NCBI GenBank assembly: GCA_043228905.1
Contig: JBHGNT010000006.1
Coordinates: forward strand, 5,642,001 to 5,706,000
DNA length: 64,000 bases
Origin: Azolla caroliniana
Taxonomy: Eukaryota; Polypodiophyta
Direction: 5' to 3'
Made by a program: the position numbers and the translations under genes. Each line of letters starts with the position of its first letter. The first letter of the stretch is position 1. The notes under the pieces are model-generated. The model did no database searches. It worked only from the letters and a program-made list of their open reading frames with translations, and was not told the origin of the DNA. Positions 1-10,444 of the stretch are shown here, in pieces.

Positions 1-1017
1 TGTTAGGCTCATTTATGTTGAGTCTCTTCCTCATGTATTTGTCTCTTCGGATGTCCAGTTCTCTCAACTCTTAGTTATATTGTTAATGTTTATAATAAAC
101 TCTCTCTTTTTCAAATAGTTTATTATGTGACATGGCTTACGAATATTAGCATTGCAATCTAGAAATATTTTTTTCTACAATGATGGAGCTCTGATTTGAA
201 GGACCAATTTTGAAGGAAGAACCAATTTTGCATGTCCATGAAGATACGAAGGATGCATTGTTCCGCACATCGATAGAACAATAACATCTCAAAATTCTAC
301 AACTTGGGAATCTTCAACATTATGAGTTTTTGTATGTTTGTGTGGAAAGTTAAAAGCTAGCATCCCCAAATTCTAATAAAAGTCAAAGAAAGAGGAAATA
401 TCATATCATAGATTATTTGACTAAATAAGGATTTTTGCACCACATTGTATAAGTTGTAATCATGGTCTCAATACAGACAAATCTTATAGCTTTTGAATTA
501 CCATAAGAGTCTCGGTGTGAGGCCTTTCATATCATTGAGCCATTTACATTATTCCTCCATCTAGAAGAAGCTTCTTTGCATTGATAAGCATTACAAGATG
601 TGTGTGTGTGTGGCATGGATGTAGTATTGCAACTATTATTTACACAAGTCACTTCCTACAAACCACTAAAAGATGGTTTGGTGTTTAAAGTGCACTTAAA
701 AAGCACTGCATTTTTCACACGGGATGTTAGTGAACTTTGACAATTCTAGGAGGAGGACGAACCCGGGGTCAACCTCAATAAGATGTTGCAAGAAAGTCGG
801 GCGCAATAAACAAGTCGATATTTATACTTTAGCGACTTGTTCTTTTCATGGCTAAGTGCAAACGAGGCTACGCAAGAAAACACTACATGATGTTCTTGTC
901 TTTCTAGGGGAAGGAGTGGAGAAGGGAGTAGGTTTGTACATTTCATTGTGGAAAAAGTTCCCTTCAATGTGGAAAATGTACGAATCTAAGACATGGACTT
1001 ATTATCTTTTGGGATGG
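1..1017. other. Intergenic, no gene seen
   Basis: The stretch is AT-rich with only short, low-complexity reading frames and a short TG run near 600. I see no protein family, RNA gene or mobile element in it. Confidence 0.6.
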
Positions 1018-1064
1018 TACATGTGTTGAAAAGTGATGCTCAAGGAGTAATGTTGGCCTTAAGA

Positions 1065-1097
<33 letters not shown>

Positions 1098-1254
1098 GTG
1101 TGCGTATTTATGTGTAAATTTCTTGTGGAAACCCCAATGGCAAAACGAGTAATTCTCTAGAGTTATTGATGATATAGCAATTGAACTTGGTCCTATCATT
1201 ACATGTGTTAAAAAGTGGTGCTCATGAGTTCATATTGGCCTTAAGGGTTGTGTG

Positions 1255-1302
<48 letters not shown>

Positions 1303-1560
1303 TGGTGGGTGCATTTATGTGTAATTCATGTACAAATCTCAATGGCATGGCGAGTAAATCTCTGGAGGGATTGATGGTATAGCTATTCATGTGTCAAAAG
1401 GAGATGCTCATGAGTTCATGGTGGCCTTAAGATGTGTGTGCATGTGTGCGCACGCACCAGTGCATCTGTGCGTGTAATTCCTATGGAAATCCCAATGGCA
1501 TGTCAAGTAATTCTCTAGAGGTATTGACAATAAAGCTTTTCAACTTGTTCATATCATTAG
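1018..1560. repeat. Three-copy minisatellite with embedded TG tracts
   Basis: Three imperfect tandem copies of a unit of about 170-190 bp start near 1020, 1199 and 1392. Each copy carries in order a 'gatgctca' block, 'ttggccttaag' or a close variant, a TG-rich tract, 'tttatgtgtaa' or similar, 'caatggca' and 'taattctctagag' or a close variant. The TG tract is about 26 bp in copy 1, about 40 bp in copy 2 and broken up in copy 3, so the units differ mainly by the internal microsatellite. No coding potential is seen. Confidence 0.85.
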
Positions 1561-2146
1561 AGGGAAAAAACTAAGGCACGAAAGAGAAAGGAGGCCCAAA
1601 GGAAACGATGATAAGAAAAGGTCACTTTAGAATGAAGGAGACTAGGGGTAATGATTAAAGAAATAATCGGCGAAATATTCTTTGCCTTTTGGATCAATAT
1701 TTGTTAGAAATGAAGCGGGGATCAATTATATGTAAGGGAGTGGGGGGGCCACAAAGCAAAGACTACCGCAATATGAAGGCAAAGGTGTGAGAAGTATTAC
1801 AAAAAGAATCATGAATTGGTTAAGGATTCAAAGGCTAAGATATCTTCCAAAAGGATATTATCGTCTCCAATGAACACGAAAAAACATATAGTAAGGGATT
1901 CAACACCCATCCCCCTTTCAAGCTTCGTTTCTCTTCATAGTGTTTGTGTGAGTTGAGGTTATGTCACATGTGATCGACAAACATTACTAATCGCAACTCT
2001 CTAAATAATTGAATTTAGTTTTCAAGTAGCAATTCTTTGATGTGACCAATGCCATTCACCACCCATCTCTATCTCATGATCACTCAACAATCTTCCATAG
2101 ATTACAACTCTTACAAACCAACATCCTTGTATCTTTCTAAAACTTG

Positions 2147-2150
<4 letters not shown>

Positions 2151-2193
<43 letters not shown>
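2151..2193. repeat. (TC)n microsatellite
   Basis: About 21 uninterrupted TC units are seen directly. The flanks show no gene. Confidence 0.98.
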
Positions 2194-2196
<3 letters not shown>

Positions 2197-3311
2197 GGAC
2201 ATCGTGGTTGATTTGCATTCTATTTCATACATTCTCCACCTCATTTAGTGGATATGACATCAGTCGTTGATCCCTTACCGTCAGAGGAAGCCTATCCATT
2301 ATTCAAAATTTGGGGGCATTATCTATATGATGTCGGCTGAACCTGTCTCCTAGTCATGACATTCACGAATCTAGATTTTAGGTAGAGATTATTTTTGAAG
2401 TAAAAGGTAAGTCTTCATTTTGGAAAACTTTATTAGAGACGTCTTGAAAAGTATGTGTGTATATGTGGGTACATATATAGTAATATGCGTAATAGGATAA
2501 GTATTACTAGGATGGGACCAAAACATGTTGTTAGATATGGGCATGCACTCTCTCACGCACACACATGCCGCATACAATTGGACTTATGAATGATTTGTAT
2601 AACACGCTTGTTGGTTAAGCCATGTGAAACCACAACCTGCAAAGCTTGAAAGACTACAAGTATTAGAGTTTTAAGAATTTCGACATAACTAGCTAGGGAA
2701 TCCTTAAGCAATAGTTAGTTCATTGGCACATTTGTAATTTGTCGGTTTTTTCGTATTGTGCTTTTAGCGTGTAATGTCTTGTTTGTCTTTAACCATTCTA
2801 TATAGATTATGTAATACTTGCAAAGCAACACTCAAAAGTGAGACTTGAGGCAATCATGCATGGAGATTCAACATGAATCCAATTATGATTTACCCTAATT
2901 TTATTAGGGAGTTAATGAAGGTACACCAATTGTATTCCTCAAACTGTAGGAAGATGCAGTTTGCATCCAACACCACCATTTCCTATTAAATTGTGTTCAA
3001 GAGTTTGTTATGGGATAGAATGGTGGACATAATTGGGAGGTGAGTCCCACCTGTATTAAGGTTGGTGCAAAGTAAGTGAGACACAACCTTCCAAAAGTGG
3101 CTACACAAATAAATAATAATAATAATTGAGATGGATTGAGAGTGGGGAGTGTAATGTTGAAGGCATCATTATCAAATGACCTCAAGTCCAAGAGGCTCTC
3201 TACAACCATCTACTACTACTACTAACCTGACTGTGTGTTGTGATTGGGAACTCATAACACTAGAAGAAATAAAGTGGTGTATGCTGGGAGTAGTTGAGTA
3301 GGGAGGCCATT

Positions 3312-3337
3312 GAGAGAGAGAGAGAGAGAGAGAGAGA
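3312..3337. repeat. (GA)n microsatellite
   Basis: About 13 uninterrupted GA units are seen directly, outside any supported gene. Confidence 0.97.
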
Positions 3338-5687
3338 TGGCTTCCGAAACAAGGCTCTGCTCGTAGAGTCCGAGTCATCGAAATGCTCGCAATTATGATT
3401 CAACGATGAGATATCGAATATTGGTGTGGTGGTTGTTGGTGTTGTGGTAGTTATTAAAATCTAGATAAAACGGACATAGAACCTTTCTTTAGGGACCCAT
3501 TCTCAGCAATAAATCCATCCCGGAAAAACACATACACCAAAAAACTCGTCAACTTGTGTGTGTCATGTCACGTCCATGTCCATGTCCACGTCCATGTCCA
3601 TGTCATAGGAAATGAGAGAAGTTATGTAATGTATGTACATATATGTATGTAAAGATGGTAGGAGGCAGGACTCAGGAGAGAGGAATGATGATGGTGCTCA
3701 TGATGATGATGATGATGATGGGCATCGCGTGCACGTGACGTACCATACCAAAGATATATCTATCAAATATATAGGTATGCTGTGTCTAATGTATGTTATA
3801 TGTACATATTGTATGTATGTGTGTATGTATAGCATATATATATATGTATATATGCGTGGTACGTATGCTATATGGTATGGTATACATATTATGTCTGCAT
3901 ATGCAATATGTATGTATGTCGACTATGTCACATGTATGTACATATTACTTCCTATCTATCTATATGTTGTCACTTGTCTGTATTGCATATGTATGTATGT
4001 ATGTATGCATACATACATATACATATTGATACACACATGTGTATATATATGTAATGTTTGTTTGTTGTCAATGTTTTCTTTTAGTTAGTACTCATTATTA
4101 AAGTTTTGTATTATGTACCTACCTCATCTCTGCTCTGATCTCTGTGTTCCCTGCGCCTTCTCTGTATTATCATCCATCATCTGTCGCTACATATAAATAA
4201 TCAGCGACAGTTTGCTGCTACTGCTGCTCCTGCTCCTGCTCCTGCTTTTATTCAACCAATATCATTGAATTTAGCTTCCTTTTTTCCTTTTTTTGCCGGT
4301 AACTATTTCTCTAACACCAACAGTAGTATGATTTCATATAATGCCTCTCGAATTTCGGTTTTGGCGTTTGGATGGTGTCTGATGTCTGATGTCTGATGTC
4401 TGATTTCATATATATGTCTGATGTCTGATATTAATATAGCATGAGTTCCATACATATGTAATGAATGCTCTCTCTTTAAGCATCCAATCCATCCATGGTG
4501 GTGTGGCGGTTTCTAACTAACACTTTGCGATTAATATTCATACAAATACCCTACCACTAATAGCAGTTTATAGAATAATTAAGCCCTGCGACGAGATTAA
4601 TAAAGTCCTGCTAATTAAAAACATGCCACGGTTGATGTCGTTATTGTTATCGAATGATGAAGAACTGATGGAATTAATTAGAGAAAACTGAAAGATTTTT
4701 AATAGCAACTCTCCAGCCATGGAATTAATTAGAGAAAACTTGATATGGCTGTCTAGGCTCTATAGAAGGCGATTGAGAATATTAATGCTTATTACTGAAA
4801 AGGTTTTCTGAGCGAGTGTACACTAGACCGTACTCCCACTACATTGACAGTTTTAATTCACATCTATACATTATTGGTAGTCTAAACCCTAAAGATCCTT
4901 GGCTTGCTTGGCATTGCTGCTGGAGCAGTGATGTGTTCCTTAGATAACGAGCAGTTGGAAGCAGGAGATTAATTCTGCACATACTTCAGAGGATCTTACA
5001 GTGGCAAAGAAATTAATAGCACCTCTAAGGTGTACTTGAGGACAGATAATTAGAGACTAAAGCACCTTCCTTAACAGTGCCGGATCTCCTTGATAATTAA
5101 AATACAGTGAGATCTTATTAAGGCAACTAGGTTAAACCCTCCCTAATTAGGTGCCTGCATATATGTATGTGTTTCCCCTTCCCCTCCTCCTCTCTAACTT
5201 CTTCCCGCAGCCTGATTAAGGCCGAGTGCAGGTTGCACTTCTGATCTACTCCGGACGGATACATTCCATTCCAGATCACGATTTGATTAAACACGGTCTC
5301 TACATTAATACAAGTCCATGCAGCTTGGGCTAATTAGGTCATAATCATGATGACCTAATGCTGCCTTCTGCTTAATCCCTCTAATATGTTTCGTAACTAG
5401 TTCATCTTTCTTGGTAATAGGCTCTGTCCACTTATATCAGGCTTTGATCTATATGCTTAAACATACCATAGAGCCATGGCCTCATTCTTGGTCTCGTCTC
5501 TATCTTGACATGATTCTCCAATATCCATTGAAACAATCCAATCCAATCCAGTGCTGCAATGAGTTTAAAAAAAAAAAGGTTTAATAGATCTTTGTAGCAA
5601 GTTCATTTTCATCAAGAATCTGACACAGCTCCATTTTGCATGTGGTATCTTTCTTTTCTTTTCTTTTTGTAGAGAGACTTATAATCG

Positions 5688-5703
5688 AAACCCTAAACCC
5701 TAA
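5688..5703 (+). promoter_or_regulatory. Telo-box-like element upstream of TCP gene
   Basis: The motif AAACCCTAAACCCTAA is present about 380 bases before the chosen TCP start. Telo-boxes (AAACCCTAA) are known plant promoter and 5'UTR elements. Function here is inferred from position only. Confidence 0.45.
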
Positions 5704-5759
5704 TGTCTTTGTTTTGATTTTGGTTCACCTTCCTATATATATATATATATTGTAGACGC

Positions 5760-5769
<10 letters not shown>

Positions 5770-5790
<21 letters not shown>

Positions 5791-5792
5791 GG
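5770..5792 (+). repeat. Poly-G run of 23 after a poly-T run
   Basis: A run of T is followed by 23 consecutive G and then a G-rich tail. The block lies about 290 bases before the TCP start, within its probable 5'UTR or promoter. It could form a G-quadruplex. Homopolymer length may be affected by sequencing error. Confidence 0.9.
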
Positions 5793-6034
5793 TGGGGTGA
5801 GTGAGATCTACAAGCGGGGATCTGAGAATCAACTCTGAATGTCTGTGGGGGAGGAGGAGAGATCGTGTCCATGTCCGTGTCCATGTCCGAGGAGGCGGGA
5901 GGGGATTCAGCAGACAATTATTATATGCGAGGCAAGAGGAGGAGGAGGAGGAGGAGGAGGAGGAGGAGATCGGATCGTATACTACTAAACCCGACAACCC
6001 TAATTCTTGATCTAGGGCCTTCAGCGACGACAAT

Positions 6035-6073
<39 letters not shown>

Positions 6074-6083
6074 CGACACAGAC

Positions 6084-7451
6084 ATGGCAGGTGCAGAGAT
6101 GTGGGAGACGGACAAAAATTATGGGTTGGTGTACAAGATGGAGGCCTTGCATTCGATGCTGAAGGGGGAATACACGGAGGAGAGCACGGGGGCACGGACG
6201 ATCCGACAGGGCGGCGGTGGGAAGGACCGGCACAGCAAAGTGTTGACGGCCCGGGGCCCCCGGGACCGGCGTGTCCGGCTTTCGGTCGCCACGGCCATCC
6301 GCTTCTATGATCTTCAGGACCGGCTTGGCCTAGACCAGCCCAGCAAGGCCGTCGACTGGCTCCTCCGCCAAGCCAAACCCGCCATCGATTCCCTCCCCGC
6401 TCTCCGCATCTCCCACCTCTCCGCCTCCACCGCCTCTATCTCCCGAAGCTCCACCATCACTACCACCGATTTAGCCTCCCCCCATGCCCCCATCGATTCT
6501 CCTTCCCTCCTCCTTCCCCCGCCTCTCCCCCACCCTGCAGATCTTTCGATTACCTATCACAAGAAAAGATTCAAACCCTGTTCTCATCTTCATGATGATG
6601 GTGATGGTGATGATGATGATGATGATGATGATGATGGTGCTCATGCTTCCTCCCAACCTCGCTCTTCCATCTTGATTGATGCTTGGCTCTCTGCACACGC
6701 CCGCACATTGAAAGCCGAGCTGCTCGACCGCCCGGATTTGCCCAATCCAGATCCCGCTAATTGTAGCACTGGCTGCAGAGATTATGGCTATCGAAACCTG
6801 GCATCGGATTATCCCAACGGCGCCGTCCATTCATCCAGCAGTAGCTGTCATAATTCCGCCATTCCATCATCCAATCACATCATGATGAGGAACCCTAATT
6901 GGCCATGCAAATCCTCTTCTTCTTCTTCTTCCAGTACCTGGGCTATCCCCTCATCGGCTAACTACCCCACTAACCACACCTTTAATCCTCATGGGCCCCT
7001 CGCTAATTACCCACCAACTTGCGCACAGAAATCCCTAACCATGACCGTGGCTACTGAATCAGACGGCGGCCCGAATTATCACGAACCTGGCAACCATGAT
7101 CGACCTCATTATAATCACCAACCCACATCGATCCCTAGTAACGCCATGTTCAGCAGCACAAGCTATCAAAAGGTTTCCCAATTTGGAAGGATTGGAGACA
7201 TCCCTGAGCATGGAAATGTTGCCCAATCCGGAAGAAGCAGCCATAATAATCATGAAGATGAAGAAAAGGTTTCCCAGTTTGGGACATGTGGTCAAACTAC
7301 CGCAACTTACAACGTGCCGTCCCACACACGTCTAGAAGAAGCCTCCCCTCCAAATGTAGAGGCCCCGCCAAATCTAGTTGGAGTTAATAATAATAAGGTA
7401 ACCAGCAATTCATTATACTATGCTTACATTCACCAACACTTTTTGTTGTAA
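6084..7451 (+). CDS. Class II (CIN/TB1-type) TCP transcription factor
   Basis: This is a plant-specific bHLH-type DNA-binding transcription factor of the TCP family, whose members control cell proliferation and organ shape. The TCP domain lies at about residues 47-105: a basic region (KDRHSKV, then [10 protein letters not shown]), helix I (FYDLQDRLG), and a loop and helix II ([11 protein letters not shown]). The basic region and loop fit class II rather than class I. The start at 6084 gives about 455 residues. The same frame is open further upstream to 5865, but that extension translates GGA and CTA triplet repeats, so I prefer 6084. After the domain the protein is Ser/Asn/His-rich, with an Asp run from a GAT repeat at about 6595-6635. 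No miR319 target-like site was recognised. The end is uncertain: AAG/GTAACC near 7396 could be a splice donor, and the last 20 residues look unlike coding sequence. Confidence 0.94.
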   Translation: MAGAEMWETDKNYGLVYKMEALHSMLKGEYTEESTGARTIRQGGGGKDRHSKVLTARGPRDRRVRLSVATAIRFYDLQDRLGLDQPSKAVDWLLRQAKPAIDSLPALRISHLSASTASISRSSTITTTDLASPHAPIDSPSLLLPPPLPHPADLSITYHKKRFKPCSHLHDDGDGDDDDDDDDDGAHASSQPRSSILIDAWLSAHARTLKAELLDRPDLPNPDPANCSTGCRDYGYRNLASDYPNGAVHSSSSSCHNSAIPSSNHIMMRNPNWPCKSSSSSSSSTWAIPSSANYPTNHTFNPHGPLANYPPTCAQKSLTMTVATESDGGPNYHEPGNHDRPHYNHQPTSIPSNAMFSSTSYQKVSQFGRIGDIPEHGNVAQSGRSSHNNHEDEEKVSQFGTCGQTTATYNVPSHTRLEEASPPNVEAPPNLVGVNNNKVTSNSLYYAYIHQHFLL

Positions 7452-10301
7452 ATTATGATGAGGACCACCAAGTGCAGGTCTAAACCTTGTAACTCAAGAA
7501 ACTAACACATGCATCTAAAACCATATATGTACATGTATATGGCTATGTATATGTATAAGTGTAGCCCCACGATTGTAAGGAGGGGGGGGGGGGGGGGCTC
7601 CCTCGGCTTTTCTTTGTTCGTCCGCGAGCATCTAGGTTCTCTTCTTTAAAAATCTAGCAAACGGCTAAGAGTTTATGTAGCGTGCCGCTTTCATGTGTTT
7701 TAATGTGCATTGGACCGTGTATCGTCACCACCCTTTACAACTACTCTATTCATGTTTATACAACTCTATATATATCACATAGCCCCATGCCCAATGACAC
7801 ACAATGTGTCGGCCCTTGCATTCATCCCCACATCTAGCATTACCAATGTTGTCGCCACAATATCGTAAAATTATTCCCTATTATTTATTTATTTATTCAG
7901 TTTTTTTTTTCTCGAGATATATCACACAATTATATTAGTTATTTGTAAAACCCACCCATTGCAACAGATATTTTTGCCTCCCCCCATATGTCTCTTTAAT
8001 TGAGGGACATTCCCCAACCCATCAAAAGAGCCTTGTATCTACATGATGGAAATAATTTCCCTACACACCCATGCTTGCCGCACAAGTATGTATGCATTTC
8101 GGCTTTTTGACATGTACAGTTTATGGAGTATGTTTCCCCCCTATCTCTCATACTCAAGGAAACTCAAAATTTTGCTTCCATACTACTCTACCAATAAATT
8201 CAATGATTCAACCCTCTATCGAGGGTTTTAGAACTTAATTTGAAATTCCATTTTTTTTCTTTAAAATTGTGATATTTAAGTTTGTTTCCAAGGCCGAGCA
8301 TGTCATCACTATTGTTTTCACACAATCAATGGATACTCATCGGTTCACACAATTGTAGCTCATGAAGCGCTTTTAACAAAAAAAAAATGTTGATATTTTA
8401 TGACTATTAGATTGGTGTCATCATACCCACCATGGTTTTGCATTATCCATGATCAAACTATCGTTAGATCTTTTATTGTGATGTTTTGCTCACAAAGAAC
8501 ACACATGTTAGTATTTCTTTACATTGTGATGTACATAGATCAATCGGATTATGAATGTTTATTGTTAATTCCTCTTTCAAGTTCATTCGCCATCTTTGTA
8601 TTATCAACACGCAAATAAAATAAACTCCATCCCTTTGTGATATCAATGCATATATGTACCTTGTTGAGCATATTTAGAGCTTCAGAACACGTATCAATCA
8701 AGTACCAATATGTGTATCAATCCTAGAAAGGCTAGTGATCATGAATAGGATGCGCTCATCACTCAAGTATGAATATATGTATAATTCCTAGACAGGCTTG
8801 AGATCCTATTGGGCATGCATAGGGTCATGCATGGCTCATATATAAGTTAATTTATGACACGTTTCAAGTTGACAGAAGTTGTTTAAACAAAGGGAATGCC
8901 TTCAAGTGTCAGTAATAAAAATCAACATTTAATGGATGTTGAGGAAGAATTTATGAGTTCTTAGCATGGGAAAGAAAATTCATAATAGTTCACATGTTTG
9001 TTACATATAGGTGTTAAAAGTTTAGTTTAATGAGGTCAATATTAATCTATCTAGGGGGTTTAGGGTTCAAGATTCCATATTATGTTTGCTTAGTTGGTCT
9101 TGTTCTTGATATTGTATTACATTACTAATCGCAAATATATTAGTATTGCTTCACATTGTCTATCATTTCTTTGACCTAATATTTGACAGAAAGGTTGCAA
9201 TCTAGATCATCAATGCAATGATGTTGATTCTTCTTATCGCTCCTTACTTATGTGCATGGTATACATTCACTTACAACCATCTTACAAACATTGATCCAAC
9301 TTTGTTTTACATCATCGTAGCATATTCCTTAATATGTGTCAATTCATTCTCCATATGTTTGATTCTCGCAATTGTTGCATGTTGGCCTTCATTATAAGTT
9401 TCAATGAAACTATCAAATTGCTTTCATGCAATTATAAGACATTTTATGGTTTCTTCTTGTGGAAGCCTTATAGCTTGTATTATTGTTGATGTGATCAGCA
9501 AATTATGAATGATAACTCTACCATTATACTTCTTGTTAGGAAAAGAGAAAGTTATTTGGAATCAAATGAATCTTGGCCTCAATTAATACTCTACATATCA
9601 ATATCTCCCAATTCTCCCTCATATGTCTTCACAATTTCACATCCATCTACTTGTCAAGAAGTTTCATGCCCTCTTCTTATGAACCCAACCATCATGTGCT
9701 CATTTTCTGTTACAAATAAACATGGAATAATATGTACTAGAAAGCTAGATATAAACCAACCAACATCCTAAGGCAACCTACCTTTGTACATGGATCGACA
9801 TGTTGGAGACTTGGAAGTGTTGTCTTTGTATTTACATATCTCCGTGTAGATCATTCTAGGAACCGCTATGCACGATACATGATGCTCTAAGTACTAAGTA
9901 GGTAGGTCAAATATACATATTGAGAGTCCCGAGGCTTCCCGACTATTGTATTGTATTGTAATGTGTTGAACTGGTTGTATCATTTCCTTGACATTGTTGA
10001 AATGGTCGAGGACAAACCAGCTTACGTAACTAATGCTTTGATCAAGATGAGAGAGGAACCGATCTAGAGGTAACAACACGAGATTCAAACTCTTGCACCT
10101 TAAGTGGTTTACATACTCTTAGGACTAGAGGTAACAATGCGAAGTTGTGTTGAAAGAAAGATCGATCTACAGGTAACAACAGGAGACTCGAACTCTCGCC
10201 CCTTGAAGAGGTTTATTTACATAATACCCTTAGGACTGGGGTCCATGGCAAGGAAGGTTCATGACAAACTCCATTTTAATGGAATTAGTGAACAAGATCA
10301 A
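7452..10301. other. Intergenic between TCP and PORR genes
   Basis: There is a run of about 16 G near 7582-7597, downstream of the TCP gene. Otherwise the DNA is AT-rich with short reading frames that match no family. The only other structure noted is the two-copy repeat near 10.05-10.24 kb. Confidence 0.6.
10053..10238. repeat. Two-copy direct repeat, possibly retroelement-derived
   Basis: Two diverged copies (about 10053-10127 and 10155-10238) share 'gatct', 'aggtaacaac', a 'gaga.tc.aactct' block and a 'ttaggact' end. On the minus strand the central block looks a little like the B box of a tRNA-derived SINE, but no A box was found. The origin is not established. Confidence 0.55.
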
Positions 10302-10410
10302 GGTTTAGGGTTTTAGCAGTCCGTCTTGGGCATCCAGGTTTTTACAAAGAAAGCCATGAAAGCTCATTGGATGGTCTATCAGGTTTAGGGTTTGGGAAAC
10401 ATCTTTAGGG
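10302..10410 (+). promoter_or_regulatory. Cluster of telo-box-like motifs before the PORR start
   Basis: GGTTTAGGGTTTTA occurs at 10302-10315, AGGTTTAGGGTTTGGG at 10381-10396, and TTTAGGG again near 10404. These lie 35-145 bases before the start codon. Telo-box orientation can be either strand; they are known in promoters of housekeeping and organelle-related plant genes. The regulatory role is inferred. Confidence 0.5.
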
Positions 10411-10444
10411 TGCTCTCTCTTTTAGGGGCCTTGGCAATAAGGCC

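Larger units (their letters stand above)
1561..5687. other. Intergenic with many microsatellites
   Basis: No gene is supported. The stretch holds TC and GA microsatellites, a run of CATGTC-like hexamers at about 3560-3605, a short GAT run near 3700, long tatg/catg-type variable repeats at 3780-4055 and a TCTGATG heptamer repeat at about 4371-4430. The long reading frames here translate these repeats (Tyr/Met/Cys/Ile-rich). The last 500 bases are probably the promoter side of the TCP gene. Confidence 0.6.

Noticed and set aside
3633-4088. Open frame of 151 codons on the plus strand
   Set aside because: It translates tatg/catg microsatellite (Tyr, Met, Cys, Ile) and has no domain or conserved codon pattern.
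6084-7451. miR319 target site, expected in JAW-type TCP genes
   Set aside because: No sequence resembling the conserved target was seen in the gene, so it was not annotated.
10053-10238. tRNA-derived SINE or tRNA pseudogene
   Set aside because: Only a weak B-box-like block is present; no A box, fold or tail was seen.
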